Part shown: positions 41,101-51,196 of the stretch, in pieces
Layout of the letters: each line of letters starts with the position of its first letter
Position numbering within the stretch: the stretch's first letter is position 1
Assembly: GCF_004769195.1 (NCBI RefSeq)
Contig: NZ_RQET01000008.1
Coordinates: forward strand, 62,001-126,000
Length of the DNA: 64,000 nucleotides
Direction of reading: 5' to 3'
DNA from: Leptospira fletcheri
GTDB taxonomy: Bacteria > Spirochaetota > Leptospiria > Leptospirales > Leptospiraceae
Notes under the pieces: model-generated
Told to the model about the DNA's origin: nothing
Seen by the model: only the letters and a program-made list of their open reading frames with translations
Databases searched by the model: none
Program-made: the position numbers and the translations under genes

Positions 41101-42729
41101 TTAATTAAGGAGATTTCGGACGCGTAAAAGTCCTTTTTGGAGGAATGCTTTCGGGTCCGTAAAAAAATAATTCAACCAGTAAATCGGATTTTTCTTAATC
41201 TCCTGAAAAACCCGTTCACCCAACTCATCGGGAGAATGCCATTTCCATTGCCCCAAAATATATAATATCTCAGCGGTTTCGGGCACAGGTATATTCATGA
41301 ATACAGGATTTAGGCGCAAAAAATCTACCCACCCTCCCGCTCTCCTAATTCCGTTATGAGAAATTCCCTTAACGGCAATCTTAAATTTCAAATTTTCTTT
41401 ATCTTCAGACGCCCTAAATTCGATACTCTCTATCCGAATTGAAACATAGCCCCACTTAACAGGAGCCCAGGAGATTTGTGAAAGATTGACACCTAAATCT
41501 TTTAAATTGAAGCGTATTTTAAAGAATGAAGTATCAAAATCGAACGGCTGAACCTCACATCTTCGGTTCCAATAAGTGGTATTTCTCTCCGCAGGAAAAA
41601 AAATTGACGCATTATATTTCTGAGGATCAAATATATTATCTCTTCTTTCTATATTATAAATATTGTCTGCGTGAGTTAATCTCAGGCTATGCTTTATGAA
41701 ATACGAAACGAGTTCTGTTTTAACGTCTTCGGTTCGATTTCGATTCAAGATGGACAATCCGTAAGAAATATCCTCCCGACGGTTTAAACGTCCAAACAAA
41801 GATAAGATTTCCTTGGAGAATTTAGTTTCTAAATTTTCCGGCAGATTAACCTTGTCGGTCCGTATATTTTCGTACAACTTTTCGAACTCTAATAATTTGA
41901 ATAAATAAGGTCTATAAAAGAAAAAATATACGGAATCGAATATATCGTAATTTCCCGAATGCCCCCACCATCCGTCCTCAAGCAGCTTAAAATCATGAAA
42001 ATGATAAAATACTGTTTTAAATTCCCTTTTAGTGTTAAATTCCATTCCATAAACTTGATCGTTTTCTGAAAAAAAAGCATACTGTTGGACGTTCCAAGGA
42101 GCAATTCCCCCGCCTAAATGCTGCAAGACGTGAACACCTTCGAACATACTGAGCCAATTATCTAGATATTTTTGATCTCCGAACCTTCCTTTGTCCGGAA
42201 TAGCGTAACACCAATCTATACATTTTTCTCTCCACCAATCCAGCGCTCTAATACCGTTCGTATCGTTCTTAAAAGATATGAACTGAACGCAATAAATCCC
42301 GTTTTGGTCTGTTTGGTCGTATTTCGGAGTGTAACGATGTTCAGTCAAAAGTATCGATTTATTCGCAGGCATTTCATCCAAAAGAATCTTTGGATCCTGC
42401 ATGAACATCAGATCAGCGTCGATATAAGTGCATTGATCCAATTTGAATTTTTGAATGCAGTAAAAAATAGTCGAAGGGGTGCAAGTCCAACAGTATTCTT
42501 GCTTAGTTCGTTCCTTTTTTACGTTCAGAAGTTCTGTATTTTCAAAATCCCCCAAAGATATCGGAGTGACGTTTGGTAGGTTTAATCTCTTTAATCCAAT
42601 AAACGTATCCTGATCGAATGCAAATACATAGATATGATATTTTGTCCTGCAACTCTCTTCGAGAGTCTTAAGCAAGACGATTCCTCTAGAAAAATATTTG
42701 GAATCAAAAAGAGTACAAAAATTTAGCAT
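41101..42729 (-). CDS. GT8-like glycosyltransferase with a large unassigned C-terminal domain
   Basis: 542 residues. N-terminal 270 residues have a GT-A fold of the GT8 kind: MLNFCTLFDSKYFSRG, TYIDADLMFMQDP (DxD at about 100-102), GDQKYLDNW and a GGGIAPWNVQ loop. The C-terminal 270 residues (from about TDKVNLPEN) match nothing I recognise and include an SDR-free, mixed region with Trp-rich ends. Likely transfers a hexose or uronic acid. AT-rich. Eleven bases after the GDP-fucose synthase gene. Confidence 0.7.
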   Translation of the reverse strand: MLNFCTLFDSKYFSRGIVLLKTLEESCRTKYHIYVFAFDQDTFIGLKRLNLPNVTPISLGDFENTELLNVKKERTKQEYCWTCTPSTIFYCIQKFKLDQCTYIDADLMFMQDPKILLDEMPANKSILLTEHRYTPKYDQTDQNGIYCVQFISFKNDTNGIRALDWWREKCIDWCYAIPDKGRFGDQKYLDNWLSMFEGVHVLQHLGGGIAPWNVQQYAFFSENDQVYGMEFNTKREFKTVFYHFHDFKLLEDGWWGHSGNYDIFDSVYFFFYRPYLFKLLEFEKLYENIRTDKVNLPENLETKFSKEILSLFGRLNRREDISYGLSILNRNRTEDVKTELVSYFIKHSLRLTHADNIYNIERRDNIFDPQKYNASIFFPAERNTTYWNRRCEVQPFDFDTSFFKIRFNLKDLGVNLSQISWAPVKWGYVSIRIESIEFRASEDKENLKFKIAVKGISHNGIRRAGGWVDFLRLNPVFMNIPVPETAEILYILGQWKWHSPDELGERVFQEIKKNPIYWLNYFFTDPKAFLQKGLLRVRNLLN

Positions 42730-42740
42730 AAGCTAAGTTT

Positions 42741-43676
42741 TCAGATTCTGACGTTACCCGAAAGAAAATCCTTATACGTAACGGAAAGTCCTTCGACTAA
42801 GTCAATCCTCGGAGACCACCCCATTTCTTTCAACCGAGTGGAATCCAATAATTTTCGAGGAGTACCATCCGGTTTCGTAGCGTCCATAACGATATTTCCT
42901 TGATAACCTACCACTTTCTTAATGATGTCGGCCAGATCGAAAATGGAAACTTCGCGCCCGCTACCAATATTTATGGTTCGGTCATCCTGATAATTATCCA
43001 TCAAAAAGACGCAAGCATCCGCCAAATCATCGACATATAAAAACTCTCGCAAAGGCTTACCTGTTCCCCACATAACCACTTCCGGCAAATTAGCCATCTT
43101 TGCTTCGTGGAATCTCCTAATTAAAGCAGGAATCACGTGAGAATTCATTGCATTATAATTGTCCCCTTTTCCGTACAAATTAGTGGGCATTGCAGATATA
43201 AAGCATGTATGATATTGCTTATTATAAAATTCGCACATCTTTACCCCCGCTATCTTCGCAATCGCGTAAGCCTCGTTGGTTGGCTCCAAAGGAGCCGTCA
43301 AAAGAGAATCCTCCCTGATCGGCTGTTCCGCAAACTTAGGATAGATACACGAGGACCCGAGAAAGAAGAGCTTTTTAACTCGATATACGTAGGAGCTATG
43401 GAATACGTTATTTTGAATTTGTAGATTATTATAAATAAAATCAGCCGGATATGTATTGTTGGCATAAATACCCCCAACCTTGGCCGCCACGAGAAAGACA
43501 TAGTCGGGCCTTTCCTTTCTAAAAAATTCCTCCACATCCACCTGACGGATTAAGTTTAATTCCTCCGAAGAATGTCCTATAATATTTTTAAAATCCCTTT
43601 CGCGCAAGGCTCTAGCGATAGCCGAGCCTACCATACCATATATACCCGCAATATAAATTTTAGCATCCTTTTCCAT
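42741..43676 (-). CDS. fcl: GDP-L-fucose synthase
   Basis: 311 residues, SDR epimerase-reductase. [16 protein letters not shown] (Ser near 108), [11 protein letters not shown] (Tyr137, Lys141), [11 protein letters not shown] and [17 protein letters not shown] are close to Fcl/WcaG. It turns GDP-4-keto-6-deoxymannose into GDP-L-fucose with NADPH. The N-terminal loop reads GIYGMVG instead of the usual GHRGMVG. GDP-mannose 4,6-dehydratase (gmd), which makes its substrate, is not in this window. Confidence 0.92.
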   Translation of the reverse strand: MEKDAKIYIAGIYGMVGSAIARALRERDFKNIIGHSSEELNLIRQVDVEEFFRKERPDYVFLVAAKVGGIYANNTYPADFIYNNLQIQNNVFHSSYVYRVKKLFFLGSSCIYPKFAEQPIREDSLLTAPLEPTNEAYAIAKIAGVKMCEFYNKQYHTCFISAMPTNLYGKGDNYNAMNSHVIPALIRRFHEAKMANLPEVVMWGTGKPLREFLYVDDLADACVFLMDNYQDDRTINIGSGREVSIFDLADIIKKVVGYQGNIVMDATKPDGTPRKLLDSTRLKEMGWSPRIDLVEGLSVTYKDFLSGNVRI

Positions 43677-43728
43677 CGAAAGACCCTAGCCCCTAATCAT
43701 ATAGATTTTTAATACAGCGGTTTTAAAT

Positions 43729-44841
43729 TTAACGGAATTGATTCAATATGTCGCAGACTATTTGGACTTCGGATTCCGTTGTCGCATAAGAAATAGGTAA
43801 ACTTAGCTCGTTCTGATGGATCTTGTCGCAGATCGGGTAGCCGCTCGGATCGGCTTTCCAGTCCGCCCTTGCAAGAGCTTCCAACATTGCAGGCTGTTTA
43901 TACGGAGGAAGAGGATAGTGAATTTCGGTTTTAACCATCGAGTCCAATAGATATTTTCTAAGCCGATCTCGCTGAAAGCAAAGGATTGGAAATATATGAT
44001 AAACGTTCTCTTCCTCAGGACAGGGAGCTGTAACGCAGATTAAAGGATTCCGAATTTTCTCTCGATATAGGGCCGCTAATTTTTTTTTATGCGAATTGAT
44101 TGCGTCTATTTTTCTCAATTTCACCCGTAAAAAAGCCGCTTGTATTTCATCTAATCTAGAATTATAACCTATGAAATCATTGTGATATTTAATCTTAGAA
44201 CCATAGTTTCTTAGCGCTCTTACACGGTCTGCGAGGCCAGGGTCATCCGTAACGACAGCTCCTGCATCGCCCAAAGCTCCTAAATTTTTAGTCGGATAAA
44301 AACTAAACGAATTCAAGATTCCGAATGTTCCGGTTTTTTTTCCGCTCTGACACGCTCCATGAGATTGAGCGCAATCCTCCAAAACAAGCAGGTTAAATTG
44401 ATCCGCAATTTCCTGGATCGTGACCATATCGCAAATACGTCCATACATGTGTACAAGTTGTATGGCTTTGGTCTTAGGAGTAATTGCTGCATAAATTCGA
44501 GCCGAATCAATATTTAATGTCTCAGGGTCCGGCTCTACAAAAACCGGACGGTGCCCGGCCCTTATTATGGCAATCACGGTGGCGATATATGTGTTTGCCG
44601 GAACAATTATCTCCGAACCTTTAGGCAAACACAAGGCCTCCAAAGAAAGAATCAAAGCATCCAATCCGTTCGCCGTACCGATACAAAATTCATTTCCATT
44701 CCAATCCGCGAATTCTTTTTCAAAATTCCGAACTGATTCCCCTAAAATATACCAGCCCGACTCGATTACTCGAAGAGCCTCCTCTTGGAACTCCTCGAAA
44801 AACGGACGATTCACCTCTCGTAAATTTTCATATTCTATCAA
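43729..44841 (-). CDS. fdtB: dTDP-3-amino-3,6-dideoxyhexose aminotransferase (FdtB/QdtB-like, DegT family)
   Basis: 370 residues, PLP aminotransferase of the DegT/DnrJ/EryC1/StrS family. PLP lysine in [15 protein letters not shown] (Lys185), [36 protein letters not shown] (residue run belongs to the substrate loop). Directly coupled (4-base overlap) to an FdtA-type ketoisomerase, so the expected reaction is transamination of dTDP-3-keto-6-deoxyhexose to the 3-amino sugar. Fuc3N versus Qui3N depends on the isomerase stereochemistry and cannot be read here. Confidence 0.85.
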   Translation of the reverse strand: MIEYENLREVNRPFFEEFQEEALRVIESGWYILGESVRNFEKEFADWNGNEFCIGTANGLDALILSLEALCLPKGSEIIVPANTYIATVIAIIRAGHRPVFVEPDPETLNIDSARIYAAITPKTKAIQLVHMYGRICDMVTIQEIADQFNLLVLEDCAQSHGACQSGKKTGTFGILNSFSFYPTKNLGALGDAGAVVTDDPGLADRVRALRNYGSKIKYHNDFIGYNSRLDEIQAAFLRVKLRKIDAINSHKKKLAALYREKIRNPLICVTAPCPEEENVYHIFPILCFQRDRLRKYLLDSMVKTEIHYPLPPYKQPAMLEALARADWKADPSGYPICDKIHQNELSLPISYATTESEVQIVCDILNQFR

Positions 44842-45269
44842 TGGTTAAATTCCAAATACTTAATAAATTCCCCGTAATCTCGAATATAATCGTCTTCGGA
44901 ATAATGATCCGATGCTACTACCATGATAATGCAATCTGGAGAAAAATCTTTCATCGAATGCCATAATTCCGGACCTAGCCTTACCCCTACAGCTTCAGAG
45001 TTCATTAAAATATCTTGCTTCCGTATTCCATCATCGAGGTGCAGTAGAAAACTTCCATTCATACAAAATATTACTTGGTCTAATTTTTTATGTGCGTGCA
45101 GTCCTCTTACCTGAGTCAAGGCTTCGATTTTAGTTATATAATATACTCGTTTGATCGAAAAAGGGACGTCTTTCTCCCCTTCGAGAACTGTTAAGGCGCC
45201 TTTTTTCCCTCCTTGTTGAGTCTTCAAAAAAATATACTCAGAATTTTTTACAATTATCGGGTCTAGCAT
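44838..45269 (-). CDS. fdtA: dTDP-4-keto-6-deoxyglucose 3,4-ketoisomerase (FdtA/QdtA-like cupin)
   Basis: 143 residues, single cupin domain. [18 protein letters not shown] carries the conserved His pair and Gln of the WxcM/FdtA family, and LGPELWHSM the second cupin motif. It moves the keto group from C4 to C3 of dTDP-4-keto-6-deoxyglucose, the rfbAB product. Overlaps the aminotransferase gene by 4 bases. No matching acetyltransferase (FdtC/QdtC) is seen in the window. Confidence 0.86.
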   Translation of the reverse strand: MLDPIIVKNSEYIFLKTQQGGKKGALTVLEGEKDVPFSIKRVYYITKIEALTQVRGLHAHKKLDQVIFCMNGSFLLHLDDGIRKQDILMNSEAVGVRLGPELWHSMKDFSPDCIIMVVASDHYSEDDYIRDYGEFIKYLEFNH

Positions 45270-45327
45270 ATATTCTAAATATTAGTAAAATTAAAATGCG
45301 GCGTTTCTAAATAAAAATTGAAGAAGA

Positions 45328-46143
45328 TCATTTTCGAGTGAATATAAAAGCCTTATATGCAGTGTCTTCCCCCTTCAATGTCATCGGGTCCAATGCAAAA
45401 AACTCCCCTTTCAGCTCATACGCGAAATTCATATATTCCAAAAAGCGCTCACGGTTGAAAAACCATATCGGATATTCAGCTTCATATATCTCCGGAGGCA
45501 CGGTTTCAATTAAAATACGATCTGGCTTTCCGTTTAAAAGAAATGGAGTTCGATCTACTATCACGTATTTAAAATCATGCGACAATAGTTTATGGAGCGT
45601 CGCGTACGGATCGGGAAGGTAGGGTAATACACTGGAAAGAAGTAAAACGTTCGGACGAACTTCTTCCATACATTCCTCTATAGAATAATAGAAATTTAAA
45701 ATTCCGTCCTTAAAATTGCGTAGACCTTCCTCCACGAAATGCTTTTGTTCCACGATGGACCATTTTAAATCTTTGATACAACTCAAAAAACCTCGATTCT
45801 GAAAATAGCTACTGCCTAAAGAACCGCCAAAATCCAGTACATTTAACCGGCCTTTCTCAGAGGCGGTAGCATAGAGAAGCCCTATCAAAGCGGGAAGCGA
45901 ATATTCGATTTTATCGAATAAGACTGAATCTCTTTCGTACACAGCCTCGCCGGATTTGACCTTCAATAACGAATTTTTTACAGCCTCTAAAATATTTGGG
46001 GAAGCATAAGTATCGCATTCTTTACTAGCTTCACTCCACGAAGTAAAATTCCCGTTAAACCAAAGATGTTCCTTTGGACTCTCTAAAAAATAGAGAGAAA
46101 GTTTGCGCAATACTCTTCCGATAAAATGCCGTAAATCACGCAT
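45328..46143 (-). CDS. Methyltransferase-like protein, TIGR04325 / LIC12133 family
   Basis: 271 residues. N-terminal WFNGNFTSWSEASKECDTY and a class I SAM-like loop VLDFGGSLGSSYFQ near 102-115 mark the family of putative methyltransferases first named from the Leptospira O-antigen locus. LLLSSVLPYLPDPY occupies the motif IV place. Acceptor unknown; O-methylation of a sugar is the usual guess. Three bases downstream of the next glycosyltransferase gene. Confidence 0.8.
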   Translation of the reverse strand: MRDLRHFIGRVLRKLSLYFLESPKEHLWFNGNFTSWSEASKECDTYASPNILEAVKNSLLKVKSGEAVYERDSVLFDKIEYSLPALIGLLYATASEKGRLNVLDFGGSLGSSYFQNRGFLSCIKDLKWSIVEQKHFVEEGLRNFKDGILNFYYSIEECMEEVRPNVLLLSSVLPYLPDPYATLHKLLSHDFKYVIVDRTPFLLNGKPDRILIETVPPEIYEAEYPIWFFNRERFLEYMNFAYELKGEFFALDPMTLKGEDTAYKAFIFTRK

Positions 46144-46146
46144 ATA

Positions 46147-47046
46147 CTATCGCAATTTCAAAATTATTCTTCGGATTAAACGGAAAAAAGGGAATTTACG
46201 CGGTTTGAAATAACGTGCGAATTTTTTTTTGGCAACAATCGACTCTTCCACTTTTAAATTTGGCGTAAAAAGAAAACGACTTTTTGAAACTTCGGGAGAA
46301 AGATCCATATTCAAACCAGAATGAGTACCCGTAAGATCTAGACCGATATTTTGTACTAAAGATCTTCCCGGATAGAGACAAAGTAAATTTTTAAGAAAAC
46401 AATCCGCATACCAGCGAATTGCCCAAGAATCGTTTTTTCCTTGTATTTGGTCTCTTAACATTTGAGTATAAGGAAAAGAGTCGTAGAAATCAAAATCGTT
46501 TTCCAGATTTTTCCCCTCGATTTGATGCAAAAGTTCAGAACCGTTCGAATTTAATCTAGACCAAACCCTACTCCAACTTGCCCATCCCCAGCAATCGGCT
46601 CCCTTTAGAAAAAAAAATTCGGGAAGGTCGGCGATCGGATAACTATAACCACTAATGCAGGAAATTCTGTCATCGTTTTCATACAATTTCAGATAATAAT
46701 TCATGTAGGTTAAAAACTGAGGGTGTGTAACAATATCGTCTTCTAAGACGATTACAGAATCGTATTGAGCTAATACTTCCGTAACTCCCGTTAAAATTGA
46801 CTTTGCTAACCCAAGATTGCGCTCCCTAAAAATCAATTTTACGGACTTAAATCCGGAGACTATGCTTAGGTAATTTCTCACCTCCAGAACGCTATCTTCT
46901 ACCTCTTTATTCTTAGGGCCGTCGCAAAATAGAAAGATTTCAGAATACTTCGATTCCGCGTTTTCAAGTAACGCCTCAATTGTCCGCTTGGTGTGAGCCA
47001 ACCGACGATAGGCAAATAAGGCAATGGGTGCAAACTCGTTTTTCAA
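46147..47046 (-). CDS. Glycosyltransferase (GT2-like, GT-A fold)
   Basis: 299 residues. Opens with APIALFAYRRLAHTKRTIEAL, then FLFCDGPKN, NLGLAKSILTGVTEVL, and VIVLEDDIVTHPQFL (EDD metal site near 98-100), GWASWSRVW. This subfamily is common in O-antigen and capsule loci and resembles GNT-I-like transferases. Donor and acceptor unknown. Basic C-terminal tail could touch the membrane. Confidence 0.82.
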   Translation of the reverse strand: MKNEFAPIALFAYRRLAHTKRTIEALLENAESKYSEIFLFCDGPKNKEVEDSVLEVRNYLSIVSGFKSVKLIFRERNLGLAKSILTGVTEVLAQYDSVIVLEDDIVTHPQFLTYMNYYLKLYENDDRISCISGYSYPIADLPEFFFLKGADCWGWASWSRVWSRLNSNGSELLHQIEGKNLENDFDFYDSFPYTQMLRDQIQGKNDSWAIRWYADCFLKNLLCLYPGRSLVQNIGLDLTGTHSGLNMDLSPEVSKSRFLFTPNLKVEESIVAKKKFARYFKPRKFPFFRLIRRIILKLR

Positions 47047-47095
47047 TCAACCTCACATGCGTACACGTATACTATACGTACAATGAACGCACTCT

Positions 47096-47794
47096 CTAGA
47101 TACCACGGCCGTTTTTATAAAAAATTGTCCGTCCTGTATAAGCAACTAATGAATATCCCTGCGCGCGAAGGTATTCATGAATTTTACTCTTCCCTGGGTT
47201 TTCCGGATCGAAATTCAATATTTCAATCATTAAATATTCCGGACGATACGATTCCCAGTCGTTTGAAAGGAGGACTTCTTCCTCCTTACTCTCGACGTCC
47301 ATAGTCAGAAAATCGATCTTTCGCCCATGACAATATTTAGATAAAATCTCTTTAAGTTCAAAAACCGGAATAGATACGGTCTTATCGATCTTATACGTTG
47401 TCGAACTCTCCAAGGCGAGAGCTCTTTCCCGATTAAACGTATTCAAAGCGGGATCGGTCATACAAAAAAAATCGATAGGATTTTTCGAAACACCGATACC
47501 GATCTGTAAATTTATATCTTCCCGCCTGTATCTTTCAAATTCGATAATAGCGCCCGGAGTAGGTTCAATATTGATCCCTCGCCAACCTTTATTATAAAAG
47601 AATTGAGTGTTAGAAAAACGGAACGGATGGTGCGCTCCTATATCAACGTAAAATCCCGAAGTACGATTTCCGATCAACTCGCATAGTACGACGTCCTCAC
47701 CTTCTTGCGACCAAGAAATTTTCCCAAACTCTTCAGCGATTTTTCTATCGCGATAAAACAAGAAAATAACGATTTTCTTAATAATTCTCAGCAC
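47096..47794 (-). CDS. FkbM-family methyltransferase
   Basis: 232 residues. SQEGEDVVL, YVDIGAHHPFRFSNT (SAM loop) and FLTMDVESKEEEVL match the FkbM-type class I methyltransferases, which O-methylate sugars or polyketides. Short hydrophobic N-terminus (about 5-14). With the TIGR04325 protein it gives the locus two candidate sugar methylases. Confidence 0.85.
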   Translation of the reverse strand: MLRIIKKIVIFLFYRDRKIAEEFGKISWSQEGEDVVLCELIGNRTSGFYVDIGAHHPFRFSNTQFFYNKGWRGINIEPTPGAIIEFERYRREDINLQIGIGVSKNPIDFFCMTDPALNTFNRERALALESSTTYKIDKTVSIPVFELKEILSKYCHGRKIDFLTMDVESKEEEVLLSNDWESYRPEYLMIEILNFDPENPGKSKIHEYLRAQGYSLVAYTGRTIFYKNGRGI

Positions 47795-47863
47795 GATCCT
47801 CTACCGATACAGACGCATATTAAACTGGCACCAAACTCTCAATAACGCTTAATGAATACTTTG

Positions 47864-49684
47864 TTAATTAGCCGAAGAAATCCAGGTTTGAAGATTTGCA
47901 TACAAGGTCTCTGTTGATGCGGAACCCTTTTCCAATTCATTTGAAAAAAGAACCTTCACCAATCCCTTCATCTCCCTCTTCACAAACTGCAATTCCTTTC
48001 CCTGCGATACCTTAGACTTAGAGGGAAGCATCAAATCCAATTTACTGTTTAGGGAACCAACAATCACACGACTTAAAAGGCTTTTATCCACTATATTTCG
48101 TTCGTAGTTCATTTCCCGAAACTCTAGCGGTAACGATCTCTTCAAACACAATTTCTGGCGGGACGAAGCCGAAAACTTGGATGAAAAAAGTAACCATATC
48201 GTTTGAAGTTTACTTTGAAGTAATTTTAATCGGTGAGACAAAGCATTTCTCGCTTCCCCACTGTGAAGAAAAGTGGAAACCTGAAATGTTCCAGCGGAAA
48301 ATTTCATTGCGTACCACCGAAACGCGTGAATAATCCGATTAAAATCAAATCCTTCATTCAACGCCCTTTCCAACTGCCGAAAATAACTTTCCTTATCATT
48401 ACAGGTTAAATTCAAATCTGCAGGATATAAAATCAAATCATTCGAATAAATTAGAACCGGAATCCCAAGCAAGGTCATTTCCTCGCCCACACTAGACCAT
48501 GCATTTAAAAAAAGGTCGGTCTCTTTCGACAGATCGTATAAAGATAAACCGTCTTCAGGCCAATTTATAATCACATTATGCGGTAAATCTTGTAGTACTT
48601 TTTCTAATTCTTTTGCATGAGTAGATTTAACGGAGTCTCGCTTGTTCGGAAATTCCCGAGGATGGACCCGAATCAAAAGATACAAATCTTTTCTTGTCTT
48701 AAAGTAATTTATCGTAGCCTCGATCCATTCGATTTGATTCGAAAACACCTTCTTCGTATCCTCTATACTCACCCCAGCACAAGCTGAAGCATAGCGCTCA
48801 TCGTTACTACTTAGTGTTGCGACGACTAACCGCGATTCTTTAGGAATTCCTAAACTTTCCCTGATACTTAAAGTTCCTTTTAATTTTGACGAATACACCA
48901 AAAAATGTGATCCTTTAAATAATTCGCGAAAATGCTTTCCAACATTTCGAATTGCTTGCAAATCGAGAGGTATTTCTCTAAAGATTGGCCAGTATTTGAT
49001 CAGATCCTTTCTGTATTCGAAAGTATATCCCTTGTAGACGATCATCGAAGAAAGTCTGGAAGCGATATTTTCGCCTGCGTGTAAAAAATAGAACGGAATC
49101 CCCTTACCTTGTGCTACCATAGCAAAGGAATGATTAACGACGTAGAGCGAATTATATACAAACAAACACTCCGGCTTTTCTTCATCTATAATTCGTTTAG
49201 CCGCTAAATGTGTTAACAAAGCATTCCGAAAGGCAATTCGATAAAATTCCTCCTCCTCGGTAGAAAGCTCAAGGTCACTTTTTTTCAATTGCAACAGTAA
49301 TTCATATAGTGAATTTTTTCCCAAAGGAACATTATCTACACTGTAATTTTTGAGAAATGTTATAGGTTTATTCGAGGTTTCTTTCACAAAACTTCGTTCC
49401 CGATCCGTTAACTTGTCTCCTATTTCGATTTCACGAAAATTGAATCTATGACGCAACAAAGCTCGGTGAGAGGAGCAATTTTTGCACGCCGCAGATTTTA
49501 AAGATGCGATCGAATCTTGGGTTAACCCCAGTGCGCTCATCACGGTACAATATTCACTATAGGAAGAATTACATCCCACGTAAACAATCTCATGTCCGTA
49601 ATTTTGCAAAGCCTCCGCAATAAGCGCTTCCGGGAATGAATGTACCCATATGGCGGCATGCGGGGAAAAAAATAAGATTTTCAA
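47864..49684 (-). CDS. Large GT-B-like transferase of capsule type
   Basis: 606 residues. N-terminal MKILFFSPHAAIWVHSFPEAL with GHEIVYVGC and a cysteine cluster CKNCSSH near 69-75, then a C-terminal half with LIRVHPREFPNKRDS and LNAWSSVGEEMTLLGIPVLI, the arrangement of the CPS_synth/KpsS-like and surface carbohydrate GT-B proteins. About 120 further residues end the protein without recognisable motif. Which sugar it moves is not clear; it may be a phosphosugar or Kdo-type transferase. Confidence 0.65.
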   Translation of the reverse strand: MKILFFSPHAAIWVHSFPEALIAEALQNYGHEIVYVGCNSSYSEYCTVMSALGLTQDSIASLKSAACKNCSSHRALLRHRFNFREIEIGDKLTDRERSFVKETSNKPITFLKNYSVDNVPLGKNSLYELLLQLKKSDLELSTEEEEFYRIAFRNALLTHLAAKRIIDEEKPECLFVYNSLYVVNHSFAMVAQGKGIPFYFLHAGENIASRLSSMIVYKGYTFEYRKDLIKYWPIFREIPLDLQAIRNVGKHFRELFKGSHFLVYSSKLKGTLSIRESLGIPKESRLVVATLSSNDERYASACAGVSIEDTKKVFSNQIEWIEATINYFKTRKDLYLLIRVHPREFPNKRDSVKSTHAKELEKVLQDLPHNVIINWPEDGLSLYDLSKETDLFLNAWSSVGEEMTLLGIPVLIYSNDLILYPADLNLTCNDKESYFRQLERALNEGFDFNRIIHAFRWYAMKFSAGTFQVSTFLHSGEARNALSHRLKLLQSKLQTIWLLFSSKFSASSRQKLCLKRSLPLEFREMNYERNIVDKSLLSRVIVGSLNSKLDLMLPSKSKVSQGKELQFVKREMKGLVKVLFSNELEKGSASTETLYANLQTWISSAN

Positions 49685-49690
49685 ATTACA

Positions 49691-51196
49691 TTAAACCCCT
49701 TCCGGTCCGACTCCCTTAATCTTTTCGCGCATTACTCGTATCAAGGCGGCGCTCAATGCCTCGATGTCTCGGGAAAAATCCAGCTTGCTGGCGATTCGGT
49801 ATTCAATATCAACATTTCCTTTAATTGAAAATAAATCGACCAGTTTCAAAAATACCGTTCGATCAAATTCAGAAGTTGTATGCTTTCGAGAAATTATTTC
49901 GGCAATTGCGAACTTGCAATCTATGGAATTACGAATCTGATAAATGCCGGGAGCATATTGATAAAAAGTGTTTCCAAAAAGCAGAACCGGTTTATTTTTA
50001 AAGATGGCTTCCCAGCCGACAGTGCCGCTTGCCGTTGCAACGGCGATGCAATTTGACAAAAGCTCCTTCGAGCTAAATTCCTTCGGAATCATCCGAACAG
50101 ATCTAATCTCGGACAACCTTTTGTAAAAATCTCGACCTCTTCTAGAAAAATCTTGGTTCGGATGTTCTTTAACATATATCAGAACATCCTCGGGTAAATA
50201 ATACGAGAGCATTTCTAAAATTAAATTTTGATCAGCAAATCTTCCTGCCAAAGGCGAAGTCGATAGTTCCGGCTGTAAATGCAAAGGGAAATAAATATAA
50301 CGATCTTCTTTATTCGGAATATAATGTAATCCCTGGAGCGCTATCAATGAATCTTTTTCAAGTCTACTAACAGCCTTTCTAAAATTATTTTTCCTTACGA
50401 CTTGTCGAAGAGAATGAATGTCCATCAATTTAACTAAATATCGCAAGTCTTTATAGAGACCTGTTAAAAAAAGTGCGAACTCAGTAAAACCACTGAGCAG
50501 CCTTTTTCCTAAGGTTTTTTTCTTTTTACGCATATAAAAAGGGATGTGCTGGCCATTTTCATCAGTCTGAAAATGCACTTCTTCAGACAATCGCTCCGAC
50601 AACTCAAGTTCTACCGATCCACCTTTCTCCCATTTATCGCGAAGCTTCTTTTCAATTTCACAATAGCCAGGGAGCGGTTCCCTCCAGTCGGACATCAAAA
50701 AGGTCATATCATACTGAAATTGATAAAAGAAAAAGGTGGAAATGCCCCTAACTTTGCATAGATGAAATATTATAAAATCAAGAACTTCATGCGGAATATT
50801 CAATGCAACGAAAGCATCAAAATCACGTTTGGTTAAGACATGGTTCCAATATCGCAAATGTTCATAATAGATTTTTCTACGAAATTCGTATGGCCATGCA
50901 TCGAGAATGTTCCTGGATTTCCTGTCCATCATCCGATAGACCTCCACCTCACATTCGCGCATGGATTCGATCAAATTCTGATCCAAAGGATCAATCAAAT
51001 TCCAGTCCAACCCGGAGTAACCTCCAGAGATCGCATGCCAATCATGAAACGTATATCCTTCGGAAAAACTTGCCTGGGTTGCGTTAGACTCCGCGTTTCC
51101 TATTATTTCACAATAGTCGATTTCAAATTCCTCATGCAAGGCCTCAATCATGGGAAAGTGATACGAATTATAAAGTCCGTATATAATAAGATTCAT
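49691..51196 (-). CDS. Capsule-biosynthesis-like transferase, tandem copy B
   Basis: 501 residues. C-terminal half carries YFPLHLQPELSTSP, IYVKEHPNQ, ATASGTVGWEAIFKNKPVLLFG and FYQYAPGIYQI, the motifs of capsular polysaccharide synthesis (KpsS/LipB-like) proteins. The same strings, with substitutions, occur in the neighbouring gene at 51193-52650, so the two arose by duplication. N-terminal half is helical with the shared RYWNHVLTKRDFDAFVALNIPHEV pattern. Four-base overlap between the two genes. Confidence 0.75.
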   Translation of the reverse strand: MNLIIYGLYNSYHFPMIEALHEEFEIDYCEIIGNAESNATQASFSEGYTFHDWHAISGGYSGLDWNLIDPLDQNLIESMRECEVEVYRMMDRKSRNILDAWPYEFRRKIYYEHLRYWNHVLTKRDFDAFVALNIPHEVLDFIIFHLCKVRGISTFFFYQFQYDMTFLMSDWREPLPGYCEIEKKLRDKWEKGGSVELELSERLSEEVHFQTDENGQHIPFYMRKKKKTLGKRLLSGFTEFALFLTGLYKDLRYLVKLMDIHSLRQVVRKNNFRKAVSRLEKDSLIALQGLHYIPNKEDRYIYFPLHLQPELSTSPLAGRFADQNLILEMLSYYLPEDVLIYVKEHPNQDFSRRGRDFYKRLSEIRSVRMIPKEFSSKELLSNCIAVATASGTVGWEAIFKNKPVLLFGNTFYQYAPGIYQIRNSIDCKFAIAEIISRKHTTSEFDRTVFLKLVDLFSIKGNVDIEYRIASKLDFSRDIEALSAALIRVMREKIKGVGPEGV

